From positions 1 to 64,000 of the forward strand of contig CALUQX010000004.1 of the NCBI GenBank assembly GCA_944323045.1: a stretch of 64,000 nucleotides of DNA, given 5' to 3'. Source of the DNA: Candidatus Gastranaerophilales bacterium (GTDB taxonomy: Bacteria; Cyanobacteriota; Vampirovibrionia; Gastranaerophilales; Gastranaerophilaceae). Position numbers and translations under genes: made by a program. This document shows positions 16,961 through 25,477 of the stretch, one piece after another. The notes under the pieces are model-generated. The model was not told where the DNA came from and searched no databases. It worked only from the letters and a program-made list of their open reading frames with translations. Position 1 is the first letter of the stretch; each line of letters starts with the position of its first letter.

Positions 16961-19738
16961 ATGACGCTTAATATTGATATAAATAAAATAAAATTACAAC
17001 AGGAGATTGCTAATGCTAGTATAGTTGACGCTAAAGCATCAACCATACCACAGCAGGAAATTCCTATTGGTAAAAGTGAACCAGCAAATGATACTCCTTA
17101 TAGTAAATTAGGTATTACTCAAGAAGAATATTTGAAACTCTGTAACGAAAACCCTGAATTTGCAAAGTTAAGTTTTGATGAACAATTAAAATATATACAA
17201 AAACAGAATGCACAGCCTGTTAATACACCGGCAGAAAAACCGGTACAAACTGTTACTGCCGGAGCTGCAGAAGCACCACAGACTACAACAACCGCACAGC
17301 CGGTCAATGTAACTGTAGCAGAAACAGCAGACACCACAGTTGCGCAGACACCGGTTCAGGACGCAGGTAATGTTGCAAATACATCATCAGCATCATCCCG
17401 CCCTGAAGACCTTGATACTCTGTGGAATTCTTTTAACCAGAATGATTTTAGTAAGCTTTCTGTAGAAGAACAGTTCAATGTTTATACGCAGGAACTGGCA
17501 AAAAATAAATTTGTATATTCAGGAGAACAGATAAGAGCAGTTGCTGAATGGGATGCTTTATCCAAAGAAGAACAGGATAAATATATTGCTGACGCTAAGA
17601 CTCATCTTTTAGAAACTGAAGGAATTGATAGTTTAAAAACAGGTAAAAAAGATGACTTAAAACTACTATTCAGCAACATGATGACAGATTTGCAAAGTGC
17701 AAATTTTTACGGGATGTCACTTGATGAGTTTATGAGTGCTCCTAATGCTCAAAAGTTAGAAAGAAATAATGACTATTTAATGGCGATTGATCCTGAGCAG
17801 TGGTCTGTTGCAAATAAAGCATTTATTGAAAATGAAGCTTTATTGAATAAAGCGCTTAATTATGCGTTGAAAAAGGTTGATCCTTCACATCAGGATTTTA
17901 ATTATTGTCCTGCTGAACTCAGAGAAATAATAGAAAAGCAAAAACCGCCTATAACAACAATTGAATTAAAATATCAGTATTTAAAGGAACAATTTGAAAA
18001 CGATCCTTCTGTATTAAGTGAAAAAGAACAGTTAGAATTTAAAGCACTTGACAAAATAGCAAATTCTGTAAGTGGTAAAAAATTCCTTGAAAGATTAAAA
18101 CACTGTTCTGAAAATCCATGGGATGTTAATATGGATTTTAACGCTGAGATTGAAAAATCTCCGTTTGGTAAACTATATACCAACACACAATCAGGCAGTA
18201 AGGAACGAGCATTTGTTATTAAGCGTTACATGGAGTCATTAAAGGATGATCCGGAAAAACTTAGGACGGCTTATGATCATTATATTGCCTCATTAACTGC
18301 TGATGAAGCAGAAGAAGCAACATATGTCGCAAGTTATGTAATAAGTGAATTTGACGCTAAGGATTTGGAAGCTATATTAGGCGGCAAAGATGTTGACGGG
18401 CAGCGTTTAATACGTACTAAAGCCGGTGAAATGGATGCTGACCAATTGCAAAAAGTTGCTCAGAAGGATAAAGCCTTAGAAAAATCAAATCCTGCGGTGG
18501 CTGAAGAGTTCCAGATGACAGTTTTAGATGTGATGGACCCTGCTAAAGAAGAATCAACAATTTATACAGAAACGACTTCTGGAGCAAAATCACAAAAAGT
18601 TCAGGAAAAAACTGTTGATTTTCGTAATAAAGTTGAAGATGTCGAAATTTTTGAAAAGATTGATAATCAGATAAAAGAAAACAGCAGTATTAAAACCCGT
18701 GTTAAGGCAATTGAAACTTTAAAACATACTAAGGTTGATGATAATGTAAGATTGGATTCGTTAGATCGTCAATTAGAAGACGGACAACCAGAGCTTGTTA
18801 AAGCAGGTGCAGGTATCGTTGCTGATACATTTGGTGAAGAGGCAGAACAGCCAGCAGCTAAAATTGTTTTTGAAGCATCTAAAAAATTAGAGAAAAAAGA
18901 TGCAATAGAAGCACAAACCATATTGGCTGACCAAATTGAATTGTGCGATGCATCAAATCAGGCTGCAATTCACAAAATGATTTCACAGTCCCAGTACGAA
19001 GAAGTCGTTCAGCATGCGGCTGAAAACATCTACAAATACGCTGAATCTGCGCAAAAAGATGCGATGAAGTATACTTTTGAAACTGGCAACCAGAAAGCCA
19101 TTGAGGCTGCTGTTTCAAATATTGACAGATGCGAAGGGCTTGCTAATGAAACGGCATCTGTTCCGTCTAACAGCAAAAGCTATGACAGTCAGCTTTCTTC
19201 TGATATCAAAACTTATACAGCTCAGGTTGAACAAAAATACATACAACAAGCCGCCGTTCAATATGCTGAATATATGGTTGAACAGGACATTAGAACAGGG
19301 TTAATTTCTGTAGATGAAAAACAGGAAGCTATTCAAAAATACATTGAAAAATTTAAAGACCCTTCTACTAACAAATTCGCACTGTTAGGTCAATTAGAAC
19401 CGAGTCAGAGAAAAGAAGCATTAAAAGTTATTGTTAAATACGCGCCAAACTTGATTAATTCATTCATTGACCTTGGCTATGGTCCGCAAATCCTTAAAAT
19501 CATCGGCGAAACATCCGATTTGGCAGTAAAAATAGTTGAATTAATGGATTTTAAAGGACAATCAGAAGCTAAAGCTATTGTTCAAAAATATCCTGATCAT
19601 TTTGAAGAATTATATATCAAGTATTTTGCTAAGGACAGAAACGATGTCTCTGCTAACAATTATTTCACAGCGCCTATGCCGTCATATAATCTTATGCAGC
19701 AGGCAAACCGTCAGGGCAAATTATTCCTTAGAGGTTAA
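16961..19738 (+). CDS. Large unrecognised helical protein
   Basis: A 925-residue protein with no signal peptide or membrane segment. Residues about 85-140 are low complexity (Thr/Pro/Ala/Val), preceded by a module PYSKLGITQEEYLKLCNENPEFAKLSFDEQLKYI that recurs loosely as NQNDFSKLSVEEQFNVYTQEL (about 155-175). The second half is Ala/Glu/Lys-rich and helical, with HEAT-like stretches (KTRVKAIETLKHTKVDDNVRLDSLDRQL; QKAIEAAVSNIDRCE). The family is unknown to me. An AAGAGAG SD precedes the ATG. It is a single gene bounded by terminators on both sides. Confidence 0.82.
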   Translation: MTLNIDINKIKLQQEIANASIVDAKASTIPQQEIPIGKSEPANDTPYSKLGITQEEYLKLCNENPEFAKLSFDEQLKYIQKQNAQPVNTPAEKPVQTVTAGAAEAPQTTTTAQPVNVTVAETADTTVAQTPVQDAGNVANTSSASSRPEDLDTLWNSFNQNDFSKLSVEEQFNVYTQELAKNKFVYSGEQIRAVAEWDALSKEEQDKYIADAKTHLLETEGIDSLKTGKKDDLKLLFSNMMTDLQSANFYGMSLDEFMSAPNAQKLERNNDYLMAIDPEQWSVANKAFIENEALLNKALNYALKKVDPSHQDFNYCPAELREIIEKQKPPITTIELKYQYLKEQFENDPSVLSEKEQLEFKALDKIANSVSGKKFLERLKHCSENPWDVNMDFNAEIEKSPFGKLYTNTQSGSKERAFVIKRYMESLKDDPEKLRTAYDHYIASLTADEAEEATYVASYVISEFDAKDLEAILGGKDVDGQRLIRTKAGEMDADQLQKVAQKDKALEKSNPAVAEEFQMTVLDVMDPAKEESTIYTETTSGAKSQKVQEKTVDFRNKVEDVEIFEKIDNQIKENSSIKTRVKAIETLKHTKVDDNVRLDSLDRQLEDGQPELVKAGAGIVADTFGEEAEQPAAKIVFEASKKLEKKDAIEAQTILADQIELCDASNQAAIHKMISQSQYEEVVQHAAENIYKYAESAQKDAMKYTFETGNQKAIEAAVSNIDRCEGLANETASVPSNSKSYDSQLSSDIKTYTAQVEQKYIQQAAVQYAEYMVEQDIRTGLISVDEKQEAIQKYIEKFKDPSTNKFALLGQLEPSQRKEALKVIVKYAPNLINSFIDLGYGPQILKIIGETSDLAVKIVELMDFKGQSEAKAIVQKYPDHFEELYIKYFAKDRNDVSANNYFTAPMPSYNLMQQANRQGKLFLRG

Positions 19739-19766
19739 TAATTCGAGTTCGTAGGTGTAAAAGGAG

Positions 19767-19797
19767 GCGGCGGATTTTTGAAAAAAATCCGCCGCTA
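19767..19797. terminator. Bidirectional hairpin between convergent genes
   Basis: Thirteen-bp arms GCGGCGGATTTTT / AAAAATCCGCCGC (19767-19779, 19783-19795) with a 3-nt loop between the 925-residue gene and rpmB. The stem is strong, the T runs moderate. Confidence 0.7.
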
Positions 19798-19839
19798 CTT
19801 AATAAAAACATCTTTGCGGCACTGCCGCACTTGTAAAAC

Positions 19840-20028
19840 TTAAGCCTTAGTAACTTTGCCTGCTCTTAAACAAGAAGTACAAACTCTGATTTTTTTAGTT
19901 TGACCGTTAACAACAGCTTTAACTTCTTGCAAGTTTGGCTGCTGATGTTTAACAATTTGTTTATGAGAGAAAGTCAATTTTGCTGCTTTAAGTTTTTCTT
20001 TTCCGCATATTTCACATTTTTTTGCCAT
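19840..20028 (-). CDS. rpmB: 50S ribosomal protein L28
   Basis: The 62-residue sequence fits bL28: MAKKCEICGK start, SHKQIVKHQQPNLQEVK core and the C-terminal KIRVCTSCLRAGKV. Both CxxC pairs (5/8 and 50/53) are kept, so this is the zinc-binding form. AAGGAA precedes the ATG. It is monocistronic, facing the 925-residue gene. Confidence 0.97.
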   Translation of the reverse strand: MAKKCEICGKEKLKAAKLTFSHKQIVKHQQPNLQEVKAVVNGQTKKIRVCTSCLRAGKVTKA

Positions 20029-20138
20029 AGTAAATTCCTTTTCTAGCTAGTTGTGTAAGAATATAATAATATTAAAAATATAAATTTTCAAGTGCAGTGT
20101 TAATTTTGGTTAAGCAAATTGAAAAATTTTTATAAAAA

Positions 20139-20170
20139 AGTTACCCGATTGGGCTATTTATTATTAAGTC
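20139..20170 (+). promoter_or_regulatory. Upstream element AAAAAGTTACC-N5-GGGC (copy 2)
   Basis: Second copy of the element at 2452, here about 85-115 bp ahead of the HTH gene that precedes recA. It includes CCC-gatt-GGG, and TTGAAAA again lies upstream. No LexA-type box (GAAC-N4-GTTC) is visible in this 227-bp gap, so SOS control of recA is not evident. Confidence 0.35.
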
Positions 20171-20255
20171 ATGTTACAACAATGGTTAAATTATTTGTTT
20201 TTTTCTTTTTAATCAAATAAAATATAAGTGGGGAAATTTTAGAGGGTATAGACAA

Positions 20256-20735
20256 ATGCTAGAACAAAATCTTAAAGAAAGAACATTAACACCGCAAGAA
20301 GTGAGAAATATTTTAAAAGCAGATAACAGAGAAATTCTGGAACTTTGCAAACGAGCGTCTATTGCACCGAAAAAGAACGAAAAAGGGCAGACTTATTTTT
20401 CATACGAGGAAGTTAAAAATCTGAGAAAAGTTCAGGCTTTAAAATACCCTGCAGCACCAGAAAAATATCCATCTGCAGTCAAAAATATTCTCAATTCTTT
20501 GAAGGAAATGGAAGAACATTTAAGCGATAGAATTTCTAAAGTTATTGACGAAAAACTTGAAGGCATGGATGAGGTTGTAGTGGAACTTATTCGTTGCAAA
20601 ACGGATAATGAAACTTTAAGACAAAAAGTTATTGATTTGAATAAAGAAATTTATCAACTCAAAAACAGTCTGAATTGCTACAAACCTGTAGGCTTGGGAT
20701 TATATAGAAAAAAAGAAAAACATATGTGGGAATAG
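20256..20735 (+). CDS. MerR-like HTH plus coiled-coil protein upstream of recA
   Basis: A 159-residue protein with an N-terminal MerR-like winged helix (about 8-58: LTPQEVRNILKADNREILELCKRASIAPKKNEKGQTYFSYEEVKNLRKV) followed by a long coiled coil (about 75-145). This resembles small DNA-binding proteins that dimerise through the coil. It lacks any effector domain. It lies 38 bp before recA with no terminator between, so the two are probably cotranscribed. It may regulate the operon or act in chromosome organisation; both are guesses. Confidence 0.82.
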   Translation: MLEQNLKERTLTPQEVRNILKADNREILELCKRASIAPKKNEKGQTYFSYEEVKNLRKVQALKYPAAPEKYPSAVKNILNSLKEMEEHLSDRISKVIDEKLEGMDEVVVELIRCKTDNETLRQKVIDLNKEIYQLKNSLNCYKPVGLGLYRKKEKHMWE

Positions 20736-20773
20736 ATTTATTGCCGCATGGAAATATAATGAGGAATTAAATA

Positions 20774-21796
20774 ATGGCTGTGAAAGAAACAGAAACAACA
20801 CCTTCTGCTCAAGATGAGAGAAGTAAAGCATTAAAACTTGCTATAGAAAAGATTGAAAAGGACTTTGGTAAAGGTTCGATAATGAAACTCGGCGATAAGG
20901 CATCAGTGAATGTTGAAGCTATCCCGACGGGTTCTCTGGCGCTTGATGTAGCTCTTGGTATCGGCGGAGTGCCGCGCGGACGTATTATAGAAATTTATGG
21001 ACCTGAAAGTTCCGGTAAAACTACACTTGCTCAGCATATTGTTGCAGAATGCCAGAAACGCGGCGGTATTGCGGCATTTGTGGATGCAGAACACGCACTT
21101 GACCCTGAATATGCAAGAAATTTAGGGGTTAAGGTAGATGACCTTTTAATTTCGCAACCGGATACCGGTGAACAGGCACTGGATATTACAGAAGAACTTG
21201 TTCGTTCAGGCGCCGTTGATGTTGTGGTTGTTGACTCTGTTGCCGCACTTGTTCCGAAGGCAGAAATTGAAGGCTCAATGGAAGACCAGCAAATGGGGCT
21301 GCAAGCGCGTTTGATGAGTAAGGCGTTGAGAAAATTGACCGGTATTATCGGAAAAACTAATACAACAGTAATTTTTATCAACCAGTTGAGAATGAAAATC
21401 GGGGTTATGTACGGAAACCCTGAAACAACAACCGGTGGTAATGCTTTGAAATATTATGCATCTGTTCGTATGGAAATTAAACGTACAGACGGTGTTAAAG
21501 GTGACGACGGAGATGTCGGCAACCACGTAAGAGTGAGAGTTGTGAAAAACAAGGTGGCTCCGCCATTCAGAACTGCCGAATTTGACATTATCTTTGGTAA
21601 AGGTATCTGCAAAATCGGTAATATCCTTGATGTTGCAGTAAATCTTGATATTGTTAAGAAAGCAGGTTCATGGTTCAGCTTTAATGACGAAAAATTAGGT
21701 CAGGGACGTGACAAAGCGCGTGATTTCTTGAGCGAAAATCCTGATATTCTTAATCAGGTGGAAACACTTGTCAGAGAGAAATTGGCAGAAAAATAA
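20774..21796 (+). CDS. recA: Recombinase RecA
   Basis: Strand-exchange and SOS-activating ATPase. The 340-residue sequence carries Walker A GPESSGKT (76-83), the EAL-DP block [55 protein letters not shown], the loop segment [32 protein letters not shown] and [15 protein letters not shown]. The acidic C-terminal tail typical of proteobacterial RecA is short here. GAGGAA is the SD. A terminator follows immediately. Confidence 0.99.
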   Translation: MAVKETETTPSAQDERSKALKLAIEKIEKDFGKGSIMKLGDKASVNVEAIPTGSLALDVALGIGGVPRGRIIEIYGPESSGKTTLAQHIVAECQKRGGIAAFVDAEHALDPEYARNLGVKVDDLLISQPDTGEQALDITEELVRSGAVDVVVVDSVAALVPKAEIEGSMEDQQMGLQARLMSKALRKLTGIIGKTNTTVIFINQLRMKIGVMYGNPETTTGGNALKYYASVRMEIKRTDGVKGDDGDVGNHVRVRVVKNKVAPPFRTAEFDIIFGKGICKIGNILDVAVNLDIVKKAGSWFSFNDEKLGQGRDKARDFLSENPDILNQVETLVREKLAEK

Positions 21797-21815
21797 AGAG
21801 GATATTAAAAGAGAG

Positions 21816-21856
21816 AAACGGGTATTGCTTTTGACAGCGATACCCGTTTTCTATTT
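21816..21856. terminator. Intrinsic terminator of recA
   Basis: A 14-bp stem (one G-T pair) with arms at 21816-21829 and 21836-21849, then TTTTCTATTTT. It separates recA from a convergent gene that ends at 21861. Confidence 0.9.
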
Positions 21857-21860
21857 TACC

Positions 21861-22328
21861 TTATTTTTTCAGTGTAATATGTACCGTAAAACACTTATCT
21901 GTTGTACGAGCATCTGCCCCAATACTAAAATGAATATCCTCAAAATCTTCATAACCAAGGTATATAGAGAATTTCATATAATCCAGATTCATACCGTCTC
22001 TAAAAGGCAGAGGTTTCACAGACATAATTATTTCTTTTACTTTTTGGTCAAAGTAATCATTCTGGTATACAGAAACTCGCATATCTTTTATTTCACCATC
22101 ACGTGTTATAGTCAAATAATAAGACGTACCCCAGTGGCAGAGTGCAAACATTTTTTTATTTTCAAATGCTTTACGCAACTCCTTGGCATAATCCTCCATA
22201 TACCCGAAATATATAGGATGTGTCTCTTTGGTCGCTGTTTTACCTGAACCAAACGGATATAACTCCTCACATTTTGAACTAAGAGGATTCAAAAAGAAAA
22301 TCAGCAATAATATTAATATTTTTTTCAT
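21861..22328 (-). CDS. Exported TonB-C-like protein, paralog 1
   Basis: A 155-residue protein with a signal peptide (MKKILILLLIFFLNPLSSKC, possible lipobox-like or normal cleavage near Cys20) and a small alpha/beta domain. YAKELRKAFENKK, LTITRDGEIKDMRV and DQKVKEIIMSVKPLPFRDGM match the pattern of TonB/TolA C-terminal domains (helix, strand with DG turn, helix ending in LP). There is no proline-rich spanning arm, so it is not an energy transducer. It is nearly identical to the gene at 23325. The ATG at 22328 is used: TATAAT lies 6 nt upstream, predicting a leaderless message started inside the end of the lipase gene. Confidence 0.82.
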   Translation of the reverse strand: MKKILILLLIFFLNPLSSKCEELYPFGSGKTATKETHPIYFGYMEDYAKELRKAFENKKMFALCHWGTSYYLTITRDGEIKDMRVSVYQNDYFDQKVKEIIMSVKPLPFRDGMNLDYMKFSIYLGYEDFEDIHFSIGADARTTDKCFTVHITLKK

Positions 22329-22334
22329 ACATAA

Positions 22335-22340
22335 ATTATA
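22335..22340 (-). promoter_or_regulatory. -10 box of leaderless TonB-C-like gene 1
   Basis: A perfect TATAAT on the minus strand, 6 nt before the ATG at 22328. No good -35 is visible. Confidence 0.55.
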
Positions 22341-22342
22341 CC

Positions 22343-23236
22343 TCAAACATTTCTTTGCGGATAACGTCTGTAATATCCCTCAACATGTGTTCCGTCATCG
22401 CGTGTATAGGCTGACACTTTTACGCGTCCGGCTCTTATATCTATTTCATGAAAAATTTCGCCCTTAGATAGTGATTCCATTATTATAGGGTCATATAAAT
22501 CAAATAGTCCTTCTTTTGCGATTTCATCTATATTTTCACCGGTGATAGTTGCATCTGTAAGGTGGTCAAGAAACCATGGATGCTCTTTCCGGTAATCTTC
22601 AACGGGCATAGCGCCAACACAACTAGGCATATTTACAACACCATGAGCATCTAAAGTGCCAAACGGTGTACGTGCATCAGCCTGTGTTTGTCTTAATATA
22701 TATGTCGTTCCTATATTACCTTTGAGTTTTGAGACAGGATCATTTTTGTCTCTAAAATTAAAGACCCAGTTAGAATAGTCAACGTCAGAATCCAGATATT
22801 TTTTGGAAATGCCAAATGCATTATAGGTAAAAGTTTGAAACCCATATTCAAGCCCGACATGTGTTGCTTCTGTGCCGCCTTCTGAATGCCCGATTGAAAC
22901 TGTATTTTGATAGTTTAGATGATGTCTTTTAATTAAATCTTTTGTAAATTCTTTCGCGATTTTAATCTGCTTGCTGGAGCCTGTAATTGCCATTTTTAAA
23001 TTAGCGCCCCAATCTTTACGTTTTTGTTTATTGTCAGTTCCGACAAAGCAGACGGCATACTGTTCTCCTTTTTGATATAATACCACTTTGCAGTTGCTGC
23101 GTCTGTCATACTTGTGGTCAACTTTTACCCAGCCATTACCTGCATCTGCACCTTGAGGTACACTGTCCTTACACATGTCATTAGCCACGGCACACAATTC
23201 TTTGTATTCGTCGGCTTTAATGAAAAAATCGTACAT
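22343..23236 (-). CDS. Lipase-like alpha/beta-hydrolase
   Basis: A 297-residue predicted serine hydrolase without signal peptide. The nucleophile elbow GHSEGG (Ser118) is preceded by FVGTDNKQKRKDWGANLK, typical of class 3 lipase/Mbeg1-like enzymes (oxyanion and DW-N block), and followed by FTYNAFG; D and H of a triad are available downstream (NDPVS; DAHGVV). The C-terminus VSAYTRDDGTHVEGYYRR is a motif I associate with large secreted or toxin-like proteins. ATG 23236 is chosen for AAGGA; upstream codons translate a palindrome. It lies between two near-identical exported TonB-C-like genes. A phospholipase effector with periplasmic immunity proteins is conceivable but unproven. Confidence 0.8.
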   Translation of the reverse strand: MYDFFIKADEYKELCAVANDMCKDSVPQGADAGNGWVKVDHKYDRRSNCKVVLYQKGEQYAVCFVGTDNKQKRKDWGANLKMAITGSSKQIKIAKEFTKDLIKRHHLNYQNTVSIGHSEGGTEATHVGLEYGFQTFTYNAFGISKKYLDSDVDYSNWVFNFRDKNDPVSKLKGNIGTTYILRQTQADARTPFGTLDAHGVVNMPSCVGAMPVEDYRKEHPWFLDHLTDATITGENIDEIAKEGLFDLYDPIIMESLSKGEIFHEIDIRAGRVKVSAYTRDDGTHVEGYYRRYPQRNV

Positions 23237-23261
23237 TTTTTTTATTCCTTTTGAGTTTGTA

Positions 23262-23299
23262 TTGCAAAATAACTGCTTTTTTAAGCAGTTATTTTGCAA
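23262..23299. repeat. Perfect 17-bp palindrome
   Basis: Arms TTGCAAAATAACTGCTT / AAGCAGTTATTTTGCAA (23262-23278, 23283-23299) with a TTTT loop, between the TonB-C-like gene 2 stop and the lipase SD. No T run follows on either strand, so it is not a standard terminator; an operator, mRNA stability or readthrough-control hairpin is possible. Confidence 0.85.
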
Positions 23300-23324
23300 G
23301 AAATCTACAGGTTAAGACTTCAAG

Positions 23325-23792
23325 CTATTTTTTCAGGGTAACATTTATCGAGAAACAATAATCAGGCGGGTTGGGTATACCTCCTATACTAAAATGTATA
23401 TCTTCATAATTTTCGTATCCAAGATATATAGAAAAACGCATATAATCCAGATTCATACCTTCTCTAAATGGCAATGGTTTCACAGACATGATTATTTCTT
23501 TAACTTTTTCATTGTAGTAATCATTTTGCATAGTAGAAATTTTCATATCTTTAATTTCACCGTCGCGAGTGATTATAAGATTATATGATGCTCCCCAATG
23601 GCAGAGCGCGAACATCTTTTTATTTTCAAAAGCTTTACGCAACTCTTTTGCATAATCCTCCATATACCCGAAATAGATTGGATGTGTTTCTTTTGTTTCA
23701 CTTTTACCAGAACCGAACGGGTATAGCTCCTCACATTTTGAACTAAGAGGTGTCAAAAAGAAAATCAGCAATAATATTAATATTTTCTTCAT
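23325..23792 (-). CDS. Exported TonB-C-like protein, paralog 2
   Basis: Recent duplicate of the gene at 21861, also 155 residues, with the same signal peptide and the same domain; differences cluster in the DG-turn region (KISTMQNDYYNEK against RVSVYQNDYFDQK) and the last 25 residues (GGIPNPPDYCFSINVTLKK). It precedes the lipase-like gene in the same direction with 88 bp between, including a large palindrome. The ATG at 23792 has TATAAT 6 nt ahead and no SD. Duplicates flanking one enzyme gene suggest a shared job, such as binding or inhibiting its product. Confidence 0.82.
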   Translation of the reverse strand: MKKILILLLIFFLTPLSSKCEELYPFGSGKSETKETHPIYFGYMEDYAKELRKAFENKKMFALCHWGASYNLIITRDGEIKDMKISTMQNDYYNEKVKEIIMSVKPLPFREGMNLDYMRFSIYLGYENYEDIHFSIGGIPNPPDYCFSINVTLKK

Positions 23793-23798
23793 ACAAAT

Positions 23799-23804
23799 AT
23801 TATA
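23799..23804 (-). promoter_or_regulatory. -10 box of leaderless TonB-C-like gene 2
   Basis: A perfect TATAAT on the minus strand with 6 nt to the ATG at 23792, as in paralog 1. Confidence 0.55.
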
Positions 23805-23810
23805 TACCAA

Positions 23811-23862
23811 AAATTCCGGAGGATTATGAAGATACCTGAAATTGTTTCAAGATACAGTATCT
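23811..23862 (+). other. Possible 13-codon leader ORF with strong SD
   Basis: GGAGG 4 nt before an ATG (23826) opens the frame MKIPEIVSRYSIS, ending at 23867. AGATAC-a-GTATCT and TATCTCC can fold back on the SD. A GGCGGG...CCCGC hairpin with an internal T run follows at about 23902-23922. No protein-coding gene follows for 400 bp, so a leader peptide or structured RNA is speculative. Confidence 0.25.
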
Positions 23863-23867
23863 CCTGA

Positions 23868-24296
23868 AAACCGGTAAGCAAACAACTTTACCATCAACAA
23901 GGCGGGTTTTTATTCCCGCGGGCTTGAGTCTTAACTTACATATTCAGTGTAACGTATATTTTCAAAAATAAAAGTCCACGAAAACATCTAAACAATAATA
24001 TATAGACGAAAACATGTAGGTGTTTTCATGGATATCAGGTTCGTGTTTTCCTTGTAGATTCAGGGGGTTGGCGATTTATTTTTTTAAGGGCTTTATAAGG
24101 CAAGATTTTCGCCAGAATTATGTATAGCATGCATATTGTTAACTTTTGTAAATATGAATTTATAGTCTGAAAGCCTTATATAGCAATACTTTCACTTTTT
24201 TATAGAAAAACAATCAGAAAAAACAGGCAATAGTTTTTTGTCAGGAAACTTACATGCAATACATAACGTGAAAGTGTAGAAACATTGGAGGTTTTC
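23868..24296. other. Non-coding gap with CGAAAACA inverted repeats
   Basis: About 430 bp with no convincing ORF. ACGAAAACAT(C/G)TA is repeated at 23978 and 24006, and its inverted form TGTTTTC occurs at 24021 and 24044; the second and third form a hairpin. A second hairpin pairs TGGCGA (near 24073) with TCGCCA (near 24111). These look like operator or leader structures for the gene at 24297. Confidence 0.4.
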
Positions 24297-25451
24297 ATGA
24301 TAGAAAAATTAAATGGCGTACAGTTTACAGGAAAAGTACAGAATAGTAAATCTGTATCCAAACCCGAAAAAGAAAATAAACAGGAACAACCTAAACAGGT
24401 TGTAGTTGTGTCTAAAGACGGTGCCCGTGCATTACGCAACTATGCAATGGGTATTTTAGCTGCATTAGGAACAACAATAGCTGCACCTACATTAACAAGT
24501 TGCGATGATGACTTTGCTCCAGATATAGATATTAATCATAAAGACAGCACCGTCGTAAATGTAGATTTTCATCCAGTGCCGCAAAAACCGGATACATTTA
24601 TTATAAAGGTTCCGGAAATTGTAACAGATACAATTTATAAAACTGACACAATTTATCAAGACAAACCGATTTACCTGCCGGGAGATACGATTTATCATAC
24701 AGATACAATTTATCAAGATAAACCAATCTATCTGCCAGGCGATACAATCTATCAAACAGATACAATTTATCAAAAAGTTCCGGAAATTGTAAGAGATACT
24801 ATCTTCCAGAAAGATACAGTTTATCAGGAAGTTCCTATTTATCTCCCTGGTGACACAATCCATGATACTATCAGAGTAGAAATTCCTGGCGAAACAGTCT
24901 ATATCAAACCTGATTACGAATCAGAAGTTGCAGACTCATTAATTGCCCACGCTAAAAATCTCGGATTAGATGTAGATAACGGCGGCAAAATTCCTACACG
25001 TATCCACGCATTTGACCAGTGGAATTCAACAGACCACGATTTAGTATTTGACGGTCGTTCTTCTTCTGAAGAAACAATGACATTCATTGACAGAAAACGT
25101 GATTACAGATTTGATGCTTACAACCCAACTTTAGGCTACAGCAAATGCGAATTCTCAGTAGACTACGGCAAAGGTGTAACATTCGATCATTACAACTCAC
25201 GTTATGAAGGTGTAAAACCTGACAGCAAAAATGATTGGATTCACACAGGCAGAGTTTGTCTGACAAACTTAAACAACGGATTCATCAAACGCTCACAATA
25301 TGATGAAAACGGCGGACTTATAGAAGAAGGTTCTTACGAAAAAGGTGCTCCGGAAGTAAGTTTCTACGAAAACATCATAAGTCCTAGCGGTTATACTGAT
25401 TCTTACTCCTGGACAGAAGGAAAAATGTATACAAGCAATCCTAAAAAATAA
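24297..25451 (+). CDS. Lipoprotein-like secreted protein with 19-residue repeats
   Basis: Unrecognised 384-residue protein. The V-x-F-x-G cap is VQFTG (8-12), followed by a polar linker and then VSKDGARALRNYAMGILAALGTTIAAPTLTSC, which is like a lipoprotein signal ending at Cys69 and followed by DDD. Residues 112-205 are four to five repeats of TIYxTDTIYQDKPIYLPGD. The C-terminal domain (HAFDQWNSTDHDLVFDG, TFIDRKRDY, VSFYENIISPSGYTDSY) is shared with the gene at 25646. GGAGG precedes the ATG at 24297. Acidic residues after the lipobox recall the surface-export signal of Bacteroidetes lipoproteins. Surface display is inferred. Confidence 0.82.
   Translation: MIEKLNGVQFTGKVQNSKSVSKPEKENKQEQPKQVVVVSKDGARALRNYAMGILAALGTTIAAPTLTSCDDDFAPDIDINHKDSTVVNVDFHPVPQKPDTFIIKVPEIVTDTIYKTDTIYQDKPIYLPGDTIYHTDTIYQDKPIYLPGDTIYQTDTIYQKVPEIVRDTIFQKDTVYQEVPIYLPGDTIHDTIRVEIPGETVYIKPDYESEVADSLIAHAKNLGLDVDNGGKIPTRIHAFDQWNSTDHDLVFDGRSSSEETMTFIDRKRDYRFDAYNPTLGYSKCEFSVDYGKGVTFDHYNSRYEGVKPDSKNDWIHTGRVCLTNLNNGFIKRSQYDENGGLIEEGSYEKGAPEVSFYENIISPSGYTDSYSWTEGKMYTSNPKK
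24630..24854 (+). repeat. 57-bp tandem repeats coding 19-residue units
   Basis: Units start at 24630, 24687, 24744 (54 bp, diverged) and 24798. They code TIYKTDTIYQDKPIYLPGD and variants. The first two differ mainly at synonymous sites, so the protein repeat appears selected. The paralog at 25646 has only a single diverged unit. Confidence 0.85.
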
Positions 25452-25477
25452 TTTCTACACAAATATTACACTATGCA

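Noticed and set aside
20029-20255. LexA-type SOS box for recA
   Set aside because: No GAAC-N4-GTTC or similar palindrome is present in the gap or in the 38 bp before recA.
22343-23299. Longer start of the lipase-like gene at 23299
   Set aside because: The extra 21 codons translate the palindrome, while AAGGA serves the ATG at 23236.
23811-24296. SRP RNA, c-di-GMP, fluoride or cobalamin riboswitch
   Set aside because: Hallmark conserved segments of each were looked for on both strands and are absent.
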